NCBI GenBank assembly: GCA_023251195.1 | Contig: JAHEZG010000134.1 | Coordinates: forward strand, 1-9,654 | Source: Chitinophagaceae bacterium | GTDB lineage: Bacteria; Bacteroidota; Bacteroidia; Chitinophagales; UBA10324 | Direction: 5' to 3' | Length of the DNA: 9,654 nt | Shown here: positions 1 through 6,261 of the stretch, piece after piece | Layout: every line of letters starts with the position of its first letter | Position numbering within the stretch: position 1 is the first letter of the stretch | Made by a program: the position numbers and the translations under genes | Notes under the pieces: generated by a model | Seen by the model: the letters and a program-made list of their open reading frames with translations, nothing else | The model's database searches: none | Told to the model about the DNA's origin: nothing

Positions 1-1454
1 CAAGTGTAACCAGTGGTTGCCCAATTGGTTGCATTCAGAAACGTTGTTTCAACATTTACTACACGCATTCCGGTGTTACCTAAAGTAGCACTACCCGGTA
101 CAAGGAAAGTTCCAATTTTGGTGTGATTACCTGAAGCAGCTACAGGTTGAGTATAAGCTTGTTCACCGGCATCGGCAAATGAACCATTCTGATTGTAATC
201 AATGTAAATCTGGAATCCGTTTCCGAATGCACCGCCACAAGATGTTTGTGTCAATGAGAATGAGCAGGTTGATGCCTGACCAAGATTCGGAGCAGTTACA
301 AATCCAATGTAATTTGAATAACGCATGTTAATAGAACCGGCACCAGGGCCTGTTGTTGCACATGTAGATGAATTGTTTAATGTTGTTGAACCTGTTACAG
401 TAACATTAAAAATTTCTTCATCGGCTGTACTGCTTGCAAAAACGCCAGGGTAGCAAAGATTTGCCGGATTCATACCAATTGACAAGGTGTTACTTGGAGT
501 TGATAAACCACTGTTTGAACAGGTAGTAACCAAGCGATAGCAACTTGCAAGTGTTTGTGTAGTTGTTACACTGTTTGCACTTGTTCCGCCAACAATATTT
601 ACCCAAGCACCACAACCAACAGACGATTGCCATTGATTAGTAATACCGGCTCCAAGAGTTGAACCTGTAGAAGTCATTGTAAAAGATCCACCTGAGCATA
701 CATTGGAAGGACCAGCAGCAACTGCAACAGCAGGTGCACCAGCACAAGGCAATGATGGAGTCCAGGTAAATGTTCTTCCGTTTACAGGGTTATTACCTGA
801 AGAAATGGTCATTGTAGAAGCATTGGTTGCTCCTGCAGTAGATGCAGCATAACTTGTAACGCGGGTAGAAAAATCTGTGGTAACATTTCCAATAAGACCA
901 ATAGGACCTGAGTAAACTCCGGCATTGGTTACTGATGTTCCGTGAATGATTTGAACAACATTGGTTGTTTCATATAATTTAATCTGAATATCCACTGTGT
1001 AACCTGCATCGCTCCACTGAGGGCGGAAACCAGGATACTGAATTGTTAACACCTGATTTGGTGCAACACCTGATAACTGATAAGTACAGGCAGTAGATCC
1101 AACAAGTGCATCTCTTCCCATGAACTCAATGTTATTTGATTGAGTGGTAAAGAATCCACCAGCTAAAGCACCAAGGCGAATAAATCCATTGGAAGCAACA
1201 GAAAACTGTGTGTAGTTGAAACCACCGTAACCGAATGTAAATCCGATAGGTAATAATCCTGAACCGGCATCATCGGTTAAAGCAGCTAATGCCACAGTAC
1301 CACCTACGGTAGCTGTATAAGTACCATTGGTTTGTGTGAATGCATAACTGTTAATTGTTTGAGCCATTGAGGTAGTGCCCCAAAAGCTAAAAGCGATAAC
1401 CAAAGCAATAAATGCCTTGGATAGCTTCATTAGTTGTGTATTGTTATTTCTCAT
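1..1454 (-). CDS. Secreted surface protein with Ig-like segment and GEVED domain (C-terminus outside window)
   Basis: This reading frame stays open to the left edge, giving 484 visible residues; the C-terminus is missing. It starts at ATG 1452-1454 (MRNNNTQLMKLSKAF); a second in-frame ATG at 1428-1430 is an equally reasonable start. A signal peptide follows, with a hydrophobic core and a likely cut after SMA near residue 31. Residues about 32-230 resemble the beta-rich N-terminal modules of Bacteroidetes secreted proteins (LPIGFTFGYGG, then FSVASNGFIRLG). Residues about 232-328 look Ig-like, with SNVCSGGSFTMTSTG and a later WQSS. Residues about 332-484 match a GEVED domain: ADEEIFNVTV, then YIDYNQNGSFADAGE and LGNTGMRVV. 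Such proteins are usually type IX secretion cargo at the cell surface, with an adhesive or structural role. The sorting domain that would prove this lies outside the window. It follows the 155-aa gene by 12 bases and is probably co-transcribed with it. Confidence 0.85.
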   Translation of the reverse strand, partial: MRNNNTQLMKLSKAFIALVIAFSFWGTTSMAQTINSYAFTQTNGTYTATVGGTVALAALTDDAGSGLLPIGFTFGYGGFNYTQFSVASNGFIRLGALAGGFFTTQSNNIEFMGRDALVGSTACTYQLSGVAPNQVLTIQYPGFRPQWSDAGYTVDIQIKLYETTNVVQIIHGTSVTNAGVYSGPIGLIGNVTTDFSTRVTSYAASTAGATNASTMTISSGNNPVNGRTFTWTPSLPCAGAPAVAVAAGPSNVCSGGSFTMTSTGSTLGAGITNQWQSSVGCGAWVNIVGGTSANSVTTTQTLASCYRLVTTCSNSGLSTPSNTLSIGMNPANLCYPGVFASSTADEEIFNVTVTGSTTLNNSSTCATTGPGAGSINMRYSNYIGFVTAPNLGQASTCSFSLTQTSCGGAFGNGFQIYIDYNQNGSFADAGEQAYTQPVAASGNHTKIGTFLVPGSATLGNTGMRVVNVETTFLNATNWATTGYT

Positions 1455-1466
1455 GATTAGGTTGGT

Positions 1467-1934
1467 TTATTTATTTGCCTCGGCCATGTGCTGAGCGTAC
1501 AAATAATTGGTTTTAAAAATGCTGGTGAAATCTCCGCTCTGTATATAAGCCAATTCCTCAGCAGTTACAAACTTTGCAAAATCAGGATTTGCTTTTACCC
1601 ACTGGATGTAATGATTTACATACGCATCAAAATCAGATCCGTAAGGAACCGTTAAATCAATCAATGGTTTTACAAACACAGTTACTTCCTGTGTGGTTGC
1701 ATTCAACACAGTAACATTTCCTCTTTCATCAACTTTAGTAGCACCGGTTGGTGTTTTATGCAGGCTGATGTTTGGATCGGAAGGCTGCATGTAATCAGCC
1801 TGGTTTGAAAACTTTACTGCGTTGGTTTGCGTGTTTCCATTTTCTGATGATTGAGCACTTGCCTGATGGCTTAGTGTTAAGCTCAACACCATAATCATTA
1901 AAACAGCAGCAGCATGAAAAAACTTTTGTTTCAT
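1467..1934 (-). CDS. Small secreted protein of unknown function
   Basis: A 155-aa protein starting at ATG 1932-1934. Residues 1-28 form a clear Sec signal peptide: MKQK, a hydrophobic core, then a cut site near SHQASAQ. The mature part is about 127 residues, with no cysteine and no membrane segment. It begins with a polar, probably flexible stretch rich in N, Q and S. A short strand-like segment follows (GNVTVLNATTQEVTVFV), then an acidic helical tail (YIQWVKANPDFAKFV, TAEELAYIQSGD). I do not recognise a family. Its stop lies 12 bases before the start of the GEVED-domain protein, so the two are very likely one transcript, and this product may assist or accompany that surface protein. Function is not assigned. 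Confidence 0.82.
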   Translation of the reverse strand: MKQKFFHAAAVLMIMVLSLTLSHQASAQSSENGNTQTNAVKFSNQADYMQPSDPNISLHKTPTGATKVDERGNVTVLNATTQEVTVFVKPLIDLTVPYGSDFDAYVNHYIQWVKANPDFAKFVTAEELAYIQSGDFTSIFKTNYLYAQHMAEANK

Positions 1935-2006
1935 AAGCTTGGTTTTTGTTTTGAAATTTGGTTTGATTGGTTTAAAAAAAATGAATTAGTGAGTAGGACA
2001 ATTAAA

Positions 2007-2028
2007 TAACTGAATGAATTTTCAGTTA
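2007..2028. repeat. 8-bp perfect inverted repeat with T tail
   Basis: TAACTGAA (2007-2014) and TTCAGTTA (2021-2028) are perfect complements separated by six bases, followed on the plus strand by a run of five T at 2030-2034. Read on the plus strand it looks like a weak intrinsic terminator, but the only gene to its left on that strand is antisense. It lies 73-94 bases before the start of the 155-aa gene, so it could instead be an operator or a stop for antisense transcription. The stem is AT-rich and may be fortuitous. Confidence 0.35.
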
Positions 2029-2043
2029 ATTTTTCGTGGTAGA

Positions 2044-2071
2044 GGTCTCTGTTGTCCCCCGACAGATGACC
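2044..2071. repeat. Imperfect inverted repeat upstream of the secreted-protein unit
   Basis: GGTCTCTGT (2044-2052) pairs with ACAGATGACC (2062-2071) with one bulged base, around a C-rich loop. It is more GC-rich than its surroundings. It sits 110-137 bases before the ATG at 1934 and could be a regulator site or a leader hairpin. No known operator was recognised. Confidence 0.3.
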
Positions 2072-2262
2072 AAATGTTAATCGTTTGTAAATGTTTTTTT
2101 CATAGGCGCATTTTTATTTGCGGTTATAAAAAAACAGATTTGATGAATTGGTAAGTAGTACTATTTGGCGAGCGGTTCAGATATTTGACAAGTGGATAAC
2201 CCGCTTTTTTATAAACATTTTACCGCCCTGCAAGGCTATACATTTTTACTGAACTTTTATTT

Positions 2263-2343
2263 TTTTTCTTTCAGGCAACTGTGTTTTTCATTGGGAAAAT
2301 TAAGTTTCCCATTGCATCCCTGCGGCTTTTTCTTTCAGGGTGC
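2263..2343. repeat. Paired 13-base direct repeats interleaved with two hairpins
   Basis: TTTTTCTTTCAGG occurs at 2263-2275 and again at 2327-2339, 64 bases apart. Between and across the copies are two inverted repeats: TGGGAAA (2292-2298) with TTTCCCA (2305-2311), loop six bases; and GCATCCCTG (2314-2322) with CAGGGTGC (2336-2343), one bulge. This clustering is more than the surrounding AT-rich sequence shows, but it matches no element I know. It could be a decayed repeat or a structured leader of an RNA. Confidence 0.35.
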
Positions 2344-2456
2344 GGAATGTGCATGCTAATTATTTTTATTCCACACTGTTTCGCTATTCAAAAAACAGAT
2401 TAAACATTAGGGGGTATTTAAACTTTTCGATCACAAATTAAAAACAAATTTTAGCC

Positions 2457-3372
2457 GTGGCAAAAGTTAATCGAAAATTCAAATTACCTGCTGTTAACAT
2501 GATTCAGAAATCAAAAACATACAGGTTACATTTTAACAACCGGAATGCTGCTTTCACTGCCTTTGATGCGGTGTTCGGTAATCCGTTTGCCGCCAACTGG
2601 CTTACTGCAATTAATGCTGCCGAGGCGCAAGACACTTACGAAACACTCGAAGATCAGCAGCAAACTGAAACTGCTGAGGTAAATGCTGAATTGGTAAAGG
2701 CGCAGAAAATATACATTGAACTAAAGTATTTTATTGAAAAAGCTTTTCCTGATGCATTCACCATCAGAAATGAATTTGGGTTGGATACTTACAGTGAAAT
2801 CCGAAGCAGTCAGCCGGAGATGATTCAGTTTTTTTCTAACATGCATGATAAAGCTGAAAATAAATACAAAGCAGAATTGATAGAAGCAGGTTATACTCAA
2901 CCAAAAATTGATGAGATTGAAACCATAAAAAATTCGCTCGATACTGAAGATCAGGAGCAAGAAGTTTTCATTGATGAAAATGCGCTTGCCACCAGCACAC
3001 GCAATCAGGTTTATAATGTAGCATGGGAATTTGCTCAAAAGGTAAATCGTGCAGCGCATGTTATTTATGCCGATGATGCCGATACACTCAATCTGTTTTT
3101 GCTTCCTCCATCAGATGCCCCTGCCGAAATTTTCAGTTTGCTGGGTTTGGTTACAGATGCTGCCACTGCTGCTCCACTTGCCGATGTGGATGTGGAAGTG
3201 CTTACTACGCCAAACCTGTATACCACTATTGCCGATGGGGTTGTATGGTTTTGTGCTGGCTGATGGCGGGTATGATGTATCGTTTAAAAAAACCGGTTAT
3301 GTAACACAAATACTATCGGTTACAGTGGTAGCCGGCGCTCCGGTTACATTCGATGTAGCCCTTGCCGTTTAA
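2457..3372 (+). pseudogene. Carboxypeptidase-like regulatory domain protein, interrupted by a one-base frameshift
   Basis: From GTG at 2457-2459 (MAKVNRKFKLP) the frame runs to a TGA at 3261-3263, giving 268 aa whose last residues (VVWFCAG) break a domain. Skipping one G in the GGGG run at 3237-3240 continues the domain as ADG-LYGFVLADGGYDVSFKKTGYV and ends at the TAA at 3370-3372. The restored protein is about 304 aa. Residues about 1-220 are mostly helical and acidic, with no signal peptide and no family I recognise. Residues about 225-304 form a carboxypeptidase-like regulatory beta-sandwich (GLVTDAATAAPLADVDVEV). This module is usually extracellular in Bacteroidetes, so its lack of a signal peptide is odd. 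No Shine-Dalgarno site is seen; an ATG at 2499 is an alternative start but would cut the first conserved-looking stretch. The break may be a real mutation, a sequencing error or, less likely, programmed frameshifting. A strong terminator follows. Confidence 0.8.
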
Positions 3373-3411
3373 CGATTCTTGACTGATTGTCCTGATTAAC
3401 CTGTTTTCATT

Positions 3412-3453
3412 TTAAACCCCGGATAAATTATTTTTATTCGGGGTTTAATTTTT
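3412..3453 (+). terminator. Strong intrinsic terminator
   Basis: TTAAACCCCG (3412-3421) pairs perfectly with CGGGGTTTAA (3439-3448). Inside, a G-T pair and ATAAA (3423-3427) with TTTAT (3433-3437) extend the stem to 16 pairs around a five-base loop, followed by T at 3449-3453. It lies 40 bases after the restored stop at 3372 and so terminates that gene. There is no A-tract on the left, so it is probably one-directional. Confidence 0.88.
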
Positions 3454-3550
3454 CAGGCAAAAGGTGTGAAGTGTTTTATTTAACCGAACAAAAAAAATTT
3501 TTTCCGGCTTGTGCCGAATGGTTGATTAAATAAAAAACTTAAAATCAAAA

Positions 3551-3715
3551 ATGGACCAAACCAACCGATACAAACCTTGCCGAAGTTGCGGATCAGAAAT
3601 ATACCGAAAAGCAAGGCGGTGCAAGTATTGCGGTGCCTGGCAATACACCTATATGTGGAATGTGATTTTATTGCTTTTGATAATTGCAGCGGTGCTGTTG
3701 GTTTTTAACCTCTGA
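3551..3715 (+). CDS. Zinc-ribbon membrane miniprotein (54 aa)
   Basis: A short frame from ATG 3551 to TGA 3713-3715. Residues 10-28 hold two knuckles, CRSCG (10-14) and CKYCG (24-28), which form a typical four-cysteine zinc ribbon. Basic residues (RKARR, 19-23) lie between them. After a short aromatic linker (WQYTYMW), residues about 38-53 form one hydrophobic helix (VILLLLIIAAVLLVF), long enough for a membrane span only if the preceding aromatic residues are included. The likely topology is a cytoplasmic zinc ribbon with a C-terminal anchor, as in many small bacterial zinc-ribbon membrane proteins. It stands alone after the terminator and has its own spacer of about 100 bases, so it probably has its own promoter. 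Role unknown. The regular CxxC pairs and the clean membrane segment make a chance frame unlikely. Confidence 0.72.
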   Translation: MDQTNRYKPCRSCGSEIYRKARRCKYCGAWQYTYMWNVILLLLIIAAVLLVFNL

Positions 3716-3888
3716 TTATTTTATGGGTGATGCATTGCTCTTTAAAACAATGTTGCTATCAGTTTTTTTTAACCACTAAAAAGGAAACTGTTTTATTGCT
3801 TTTGCTTAAATCAAATTTTTAAAAATAAAAGTTGCCCTTCGCTGCCTTTGCCACGGGGTTATATTCAAATTTTAAGTTGCGTTTAAAT

Positions 3889-4010
3889 TAGACTTCTTCG
3901 GAAAATGCTTTTGGTTTTATTGCGGAGTCTTCGACAGGCTCAGACTGACAGTATTAAAAAGCGTCAATGTCACACTGAGATTGTAGAAGTGCTATTTTCC
4001 GAAAAGTCTA
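3889..4010. mobile_element. MITE-like palindromic repeat bounded by TA
   Basis: Two nested inverted repeats make this a long imperfect hairpin. The outer arms are TAGACTTCTTCGGAAAATGC (3889-3908) and, on the other side, 3991-4010, whose complement reads TAGACTTTTCGGAAAATAGC. They differ by one base inserted in each. The inner arms are 3929-3952 (CTTCGACAGGCTCAGACTG...) and 3966-3989, whose complement reads CTTCTACAATCTCAGTGTG..., around a 13-base loop. The phrase CTTCGACAGGCTCAGACTGACA resembles interspersed repeats I recall from Bacteroidetes genomes. No transposase is encoded. The ends begin and finish with TA, which would fit a TA target duplication of the IS630/mariner kind, but that is inference. 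It could also fold as an RNA hairpin. Confidence 0.6.
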
Positions 4011-4218
4011 TTGAAAGCAGGCGGTTTGCAGAGTACACCTTTCGCATTCGCTCCTGTTGATTTATGGCAGACAAAAATTTCTGTTTTTTAAACAGTATTT
4101 TAATATCCATTTAACGAATTATTAATTCATTTGACAAGCGGTAAGATTGATTCTATTGAATAAACTGTTATTCTTAATGACGGAGTTGCGGATAACACTT
4201 TTTTTAAAAAACTATTTT

Positions 4219-4226
4219 CATCTTTG
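4219..4226 (+). promoter_or_regulatory. Possible -7 box for the SRPBCC-to-Arr operon
   Basis: CATCTTTG matches the Bacteroidetes -7 consensus TAnnTTTG at five of the six fixed bases. It lies 32 bases before the ATG at 4259, which would give a short leader. No TTG is present at the usual -33 distance, so the call rests on one box only. Confidence 0.35.
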
Positions 4227-4258
4227 TGTAATAACATTCAGGTGACCATAAAAATAAA

Positions 4259-4792
4259 ATGATGAATATGCTGATTACAATTTTACTAACCGTGGCCGGC
4301 CTGATAGCTCTGCTGTTAATAGTTGCACATTTCATGAAGCGAGAACATTATGCGAAGCGCGAAATCATTATTAATGCACCGCGGCAAAAAGTATTTGACT
4401 ATATAAAGCTGCTCAAAAACCAGGATGAGTTTAACACCGGTGCAATGGAAGACCCGAACAGAAAAAAAGCATTTAAAGGAACCGATGGAACTGTTGGATT
4501 TATTTATTCGTGGAGCGGAAATAAAAATGCAGGTGAAGGCGAAAAAGAAATTAAGAATATTATTGAAGGAAAAAGCATTGAATCAGAAATTCGGTTTGTA
4601 AAACCAATGGCGGCCACTGCCACTATCATCATGGAAACTGAATCGTTAGCTGATCATCAAACCAAAGTAAGCTGGAGCAATGCAGGTAAATTGAAATATC
4701 CTTTAAACCTGTTGATACCGATAATGGAAAAACATGTTGCAAAAGACATGGCTACCAGTTTGACTGCGTTGAAAAATATTTTAGAGAAATAA
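4259..4792 (+). CDS. Membrane-anchored SRPBCC (START-like) family protein
   Basis: A 177-aa protein. Residues about 4-24 form a transmembrane helix (MLITILLTVAGLIALLLIVAHF), followed by a basic stretch (KREHYAKREI). Residues about 33-177 form an SRPBCC-type helix-grip domain: REIIINAPRQKVFDYI at the start, YSWSGNKNAGEGEKEI and ETESLADHQTKVSWSNAG in the sheet, and a final long helix (KDMATSLTALKNILEK). The fold binds hydrophobic ligands in a deep pocket; family members include polyketide cyclases and lipid-binding proteins. The ligand cannot be told from sequence. The N-terminal anchor probably holds the domain at the inner membrane. ATG at 4259 is followed by further ATGs at 4262 and 4268, so the start is uncertain by up to three residues. 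It is the first gene of a run of five on the same strand, 32 bases before the next. Confidence 0.85.
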   Translation: MMNMLITILLTVAGLIALLLIVAHFMKREHYAKREIIINAPRQKVFDYIKLLKNQDEFNTGAMEDPNRKKAFKGTDGTVGFIYSWSGNKNAGEGEKEIKNIIEGKSIESEIRFVKPMAATATIIMETESLADHQTKVSWSNAGKLKYPLNLLIPIMEKHVAKDMATSLTALKNILEK

Positions 4793-4824
4793 ATTCTTCA
4801 ATTAAAAAAATCAATTCCAAAATT

Positions 4825-5205
4825 ATGAGTGAAGCACAAAAATCAATTCCGAAATGGATACTTATTGTAACCGCACTTTTTGCACTGATGGAAATGCTGG
4901 TGAGCATAACCATATGTCTGTCGCCGCAATCGGTTTTAGAAACAGTTGATCTGAATGCAAATGGTGTTTACTACTTATTTTATATGTGGGCATCACGGCA
5001 ATTTGCGCTCGGAGTAATTCTTGCATTTGCCGCTTTTAAAAAATCAATTCCAATGCTCACAGTTGCTTATGTTTTCTTTTTTGTGATGTTCGCCGGCGAT
5101 TTCTTTATCGGCATTTCACAAAAAGAAAATGCGTTAATCATCAGTGCCCTGGTCATGTGCCTGATATCTTCGGCCTTGTTGTATGTCATTAACAGGAAAA
5201 AATAA
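4825..5205 (+). CDS. Four-helix integral membrane protein
   Basis: A 126-aa protein with four hydrophobic segments at about residues 11-33, 48-70, 75-97 and 101-122, and a basic C-terminus (NRKK). The loop after the first helix (SPQSVLETVDLNANGVYYLFYMWASRQFALG) and the overall length resemble small four-helix families such as DoxX-like or DUF4345 proteins, but I cannot assign one with confidence. It has no catalytic motif that I recognise. It follows the membrane-anchored SRPBCC gene by 32 bases and is probably co-transcribed, so the two products may act together at the inner membrane. The next gene starts 88 bases downstream. Confidence 0.8.
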   Translation: MSEAQKSIPKWILIVTALFALMEMLVSITICLSPQSVLETVDLNANGVYYLFYMWASRQFALGVILAFAAFKKSIPMLTVAYVFFFVMFAGDFFIGISQKENALIISALVMCLISSALLYVINRKK

Positions 5206-5293
5206 TTGCTGAATAAAAATTCATCTTCATAAATAAAAATAACTGACATTGAAATCGAAGATTCATTCACACCTTCAACTTTTTAATAAAAGC

Positions 5294-5824
5294 ATGAATA
5301 AAAAAATAATTTTAATCGCATTATCAATAGCCACTTCATTCTGTTTTGGTTTTGCTTTCAAATCAATCATTACAAACAACTCAAACACCGGCACAAAAAT
5401 GAAAAGAGTAACAGGTATCGGCGGCATCTTTTTTAAATGCAACGACCCCAAAGCAATGCGTGAGTAGTACAAGACTCACCTCGGTTTAAACACCAACGAA
5501 TACGGAGCCGTGTTTGAATGGAGACAGGCAACAGACTCTACCAAAAAAGGTTTTTCGCAATGGAGTCCGTTTAAAGAAACCACAAAATATTTTGAACCAT
5601 CAACCAAGCAGTTCATGATCAACTACCGCGTTGAAAATTTAGTAGCGCTGGTTGAAGAACTGAAAAAAGAAGGAGTAACCGTAACCGATACCATTGAAAC
5701 TTATGACTACGGAAAGTTCGTTCACATCATGGATATGGAAGGGAACAAAATAGAATTGTGGGAAGCCAATGACATCGTTTATGAAAAAATGGGACTGGAA
5801 TTGGGAAGTGAAACCACTAAGTAA
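5294..5824 (+). pseudogene. VOC-family (glyoxalase-fold) protein with an in-frame TAG stop
   Basis: One frame, open from ATG 5294 to TAA 5822-5824 except for TAG at 5465-5467 (codon 58). Before the stop: MNKKIILIALSIATSFCFGFAFK, a signal or membrane-anchor helix, then MKRVTGIGGIFFKCNDPKAMRE. After it: YKTHLGLNTNEYGAVFEWR and, near the end, GKFVHIMDMEGNKIELWEAND. Together this is a single VOC domain of about 140 residues; family members usually read EWY at the broken site, so TGG to TAG (base 5466) is the likely change. The second part alone could start at ATG 5510 but would lack the first beta unit. ATG 5399 would give the VOC domain without the N-terminal helix, and ATG 5249 is a poorer start because it puts a polar stretch before the signal. 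VOC proteins are metal-dependent enzymes or ligand binders; this one's substrate is unknown. TAG is a genuine stop in this genome, since the genes ending at 8313 and 8347 use it. Confidence 0.85.
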
Positions 5825-5905
5825 AGTTTGATTTGATTCCGGTAAGCATCGCTCGAGGAATGGGGCTGCAACCATCCGGAACGCTACTTAGATAAAACAA
5901 TTCTT

Positions 5906-6259
5906 ATGAACAATACATTGAGAGTTTACAGAATGGCTTTTGCAACTGTTTATCCGCTTTACATTAAGAAAGCAGAAAGAAAAGGGCGCACCAAAGCTGA
6001 AGTGGATGAAATAATATACTGGCTCACGGGATATACCCGGCAAACATTGCAAAAACAGATTGACGTTAAAACTGACTTTGAAAATTTTTTCGCTCAGGCC
6101 CCGCACCTGAACCCGAATGTTTCAAAAATCACCGGAATGATTTGCGGATATCGTGTGGAAGAAATTGAAGACCCACTCATACAAAAAGTTCGTTACATGG
6201 ATAAACTGATTGATGAGCTGGCAAAAGGAAGAGCAATGGAAAAGATTTTAAGAAAGTAA
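5906..6259 (+). CDS. DUF2200 family protein
   Basis: A 117-aa soluble protein that matches DUF2200 along its whole length. Characteristic stretches are RVYRMAFATVYPLYIKKAERKGRTK near residues 6-30, EVDEIIYWLTGY (32-43), a middle FENFFAQAPHLNPN, and KITGMICGYRVEEIEDPLIQKVRYMDKL toward the end, finishing in KGRAMEKILRK. The length is normal for the family. No biochemical function is known to me for it. It starts 81 bases after the VOC frame and its stop is 2-11 bases before the Arr start, so it is almost certainly translated from the same mRNA as Arr. Confidence 0.93.
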   Translation: MNNTLRVYRMAFATVYPLYIKKAERKGRTKAEVDEIIYWLTGYTRQTLQKQIDVKTDFENFFAQAPHLNPNVSKITGMICGYRVEEIEDPLIQKVRYMDKLIDELAKGRAMEKILRK

Positions 6260-6261
6260 CA

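Larger units (their letters stand above)
1935..2456. other. Divergent intergenic region with several small hairpins
   Basis: This 522-base spacer lies between the minus-strand secreted-protein unit and the plus-strand gene starting at 2457, so it should hold both promoters. I found no exact TAnnTTTG box for either side; the nearest on the minus strand is TAACATTTG in the complement of 2071-2079, whose internal gap is one base too long. The region is AT-rich and carries inverted repeats at 2007-2028, 2044-2071, 2292-2311 and 2314-2343, and a 13-base direct repeat. I saw no convincing small gene in it. Confidence 0.6.
3716..4258. other. Intergenic region holding a palindromic repeat element
   Basis: This 543-base gap contains no convincing gene on either strand. 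Its main content is the palindromic element at 3889-4010. The sequence on each side is AT-rich; the last 40 bases hold the likely promoter and leader of the SRPBCC gene. No terminator is obvious after the zinc-ribbon gene. Confidence 0.6.

Noticed and set aside
2721..3059. Minus-strand frame of 112 aa opposite the carboxypeptidase-like gene
   Set aside because: It is a shadow of the plus-strand gene, with a composition typical of antisense frames and no recognisable domain or signal.
3049..3372. A separate 107-aa plus-strand gene overlapping the end of the carboxypeptidase-like gene
   Set aside because: Its first two thirds are rich in Met, Leu, Cys and Pro, typical of an out-of-frame reading. 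Only its last part is real, and that part continues the upstream gene after the frameshift.
3487..3503. A-tract/T-tract followed by a CGGC-GCCG mini hairpin before the zinc-ribbon gene
   Set aside because: The stem is only four base pairs and there is no T-tract after it, so a regulatory call is not supported.
5465..5467. TAG as a reassigned sense codon
   Set aside because: Two intact genes in the window end with TAG at the expected place, so TAG functions as a stop here.
5510..5824. Independent short VOC gene starting at 5510
   Set aside because: The same frame upstream encodes the missing first beta unit and signal segment, so this is the second half of an interrupted gene.
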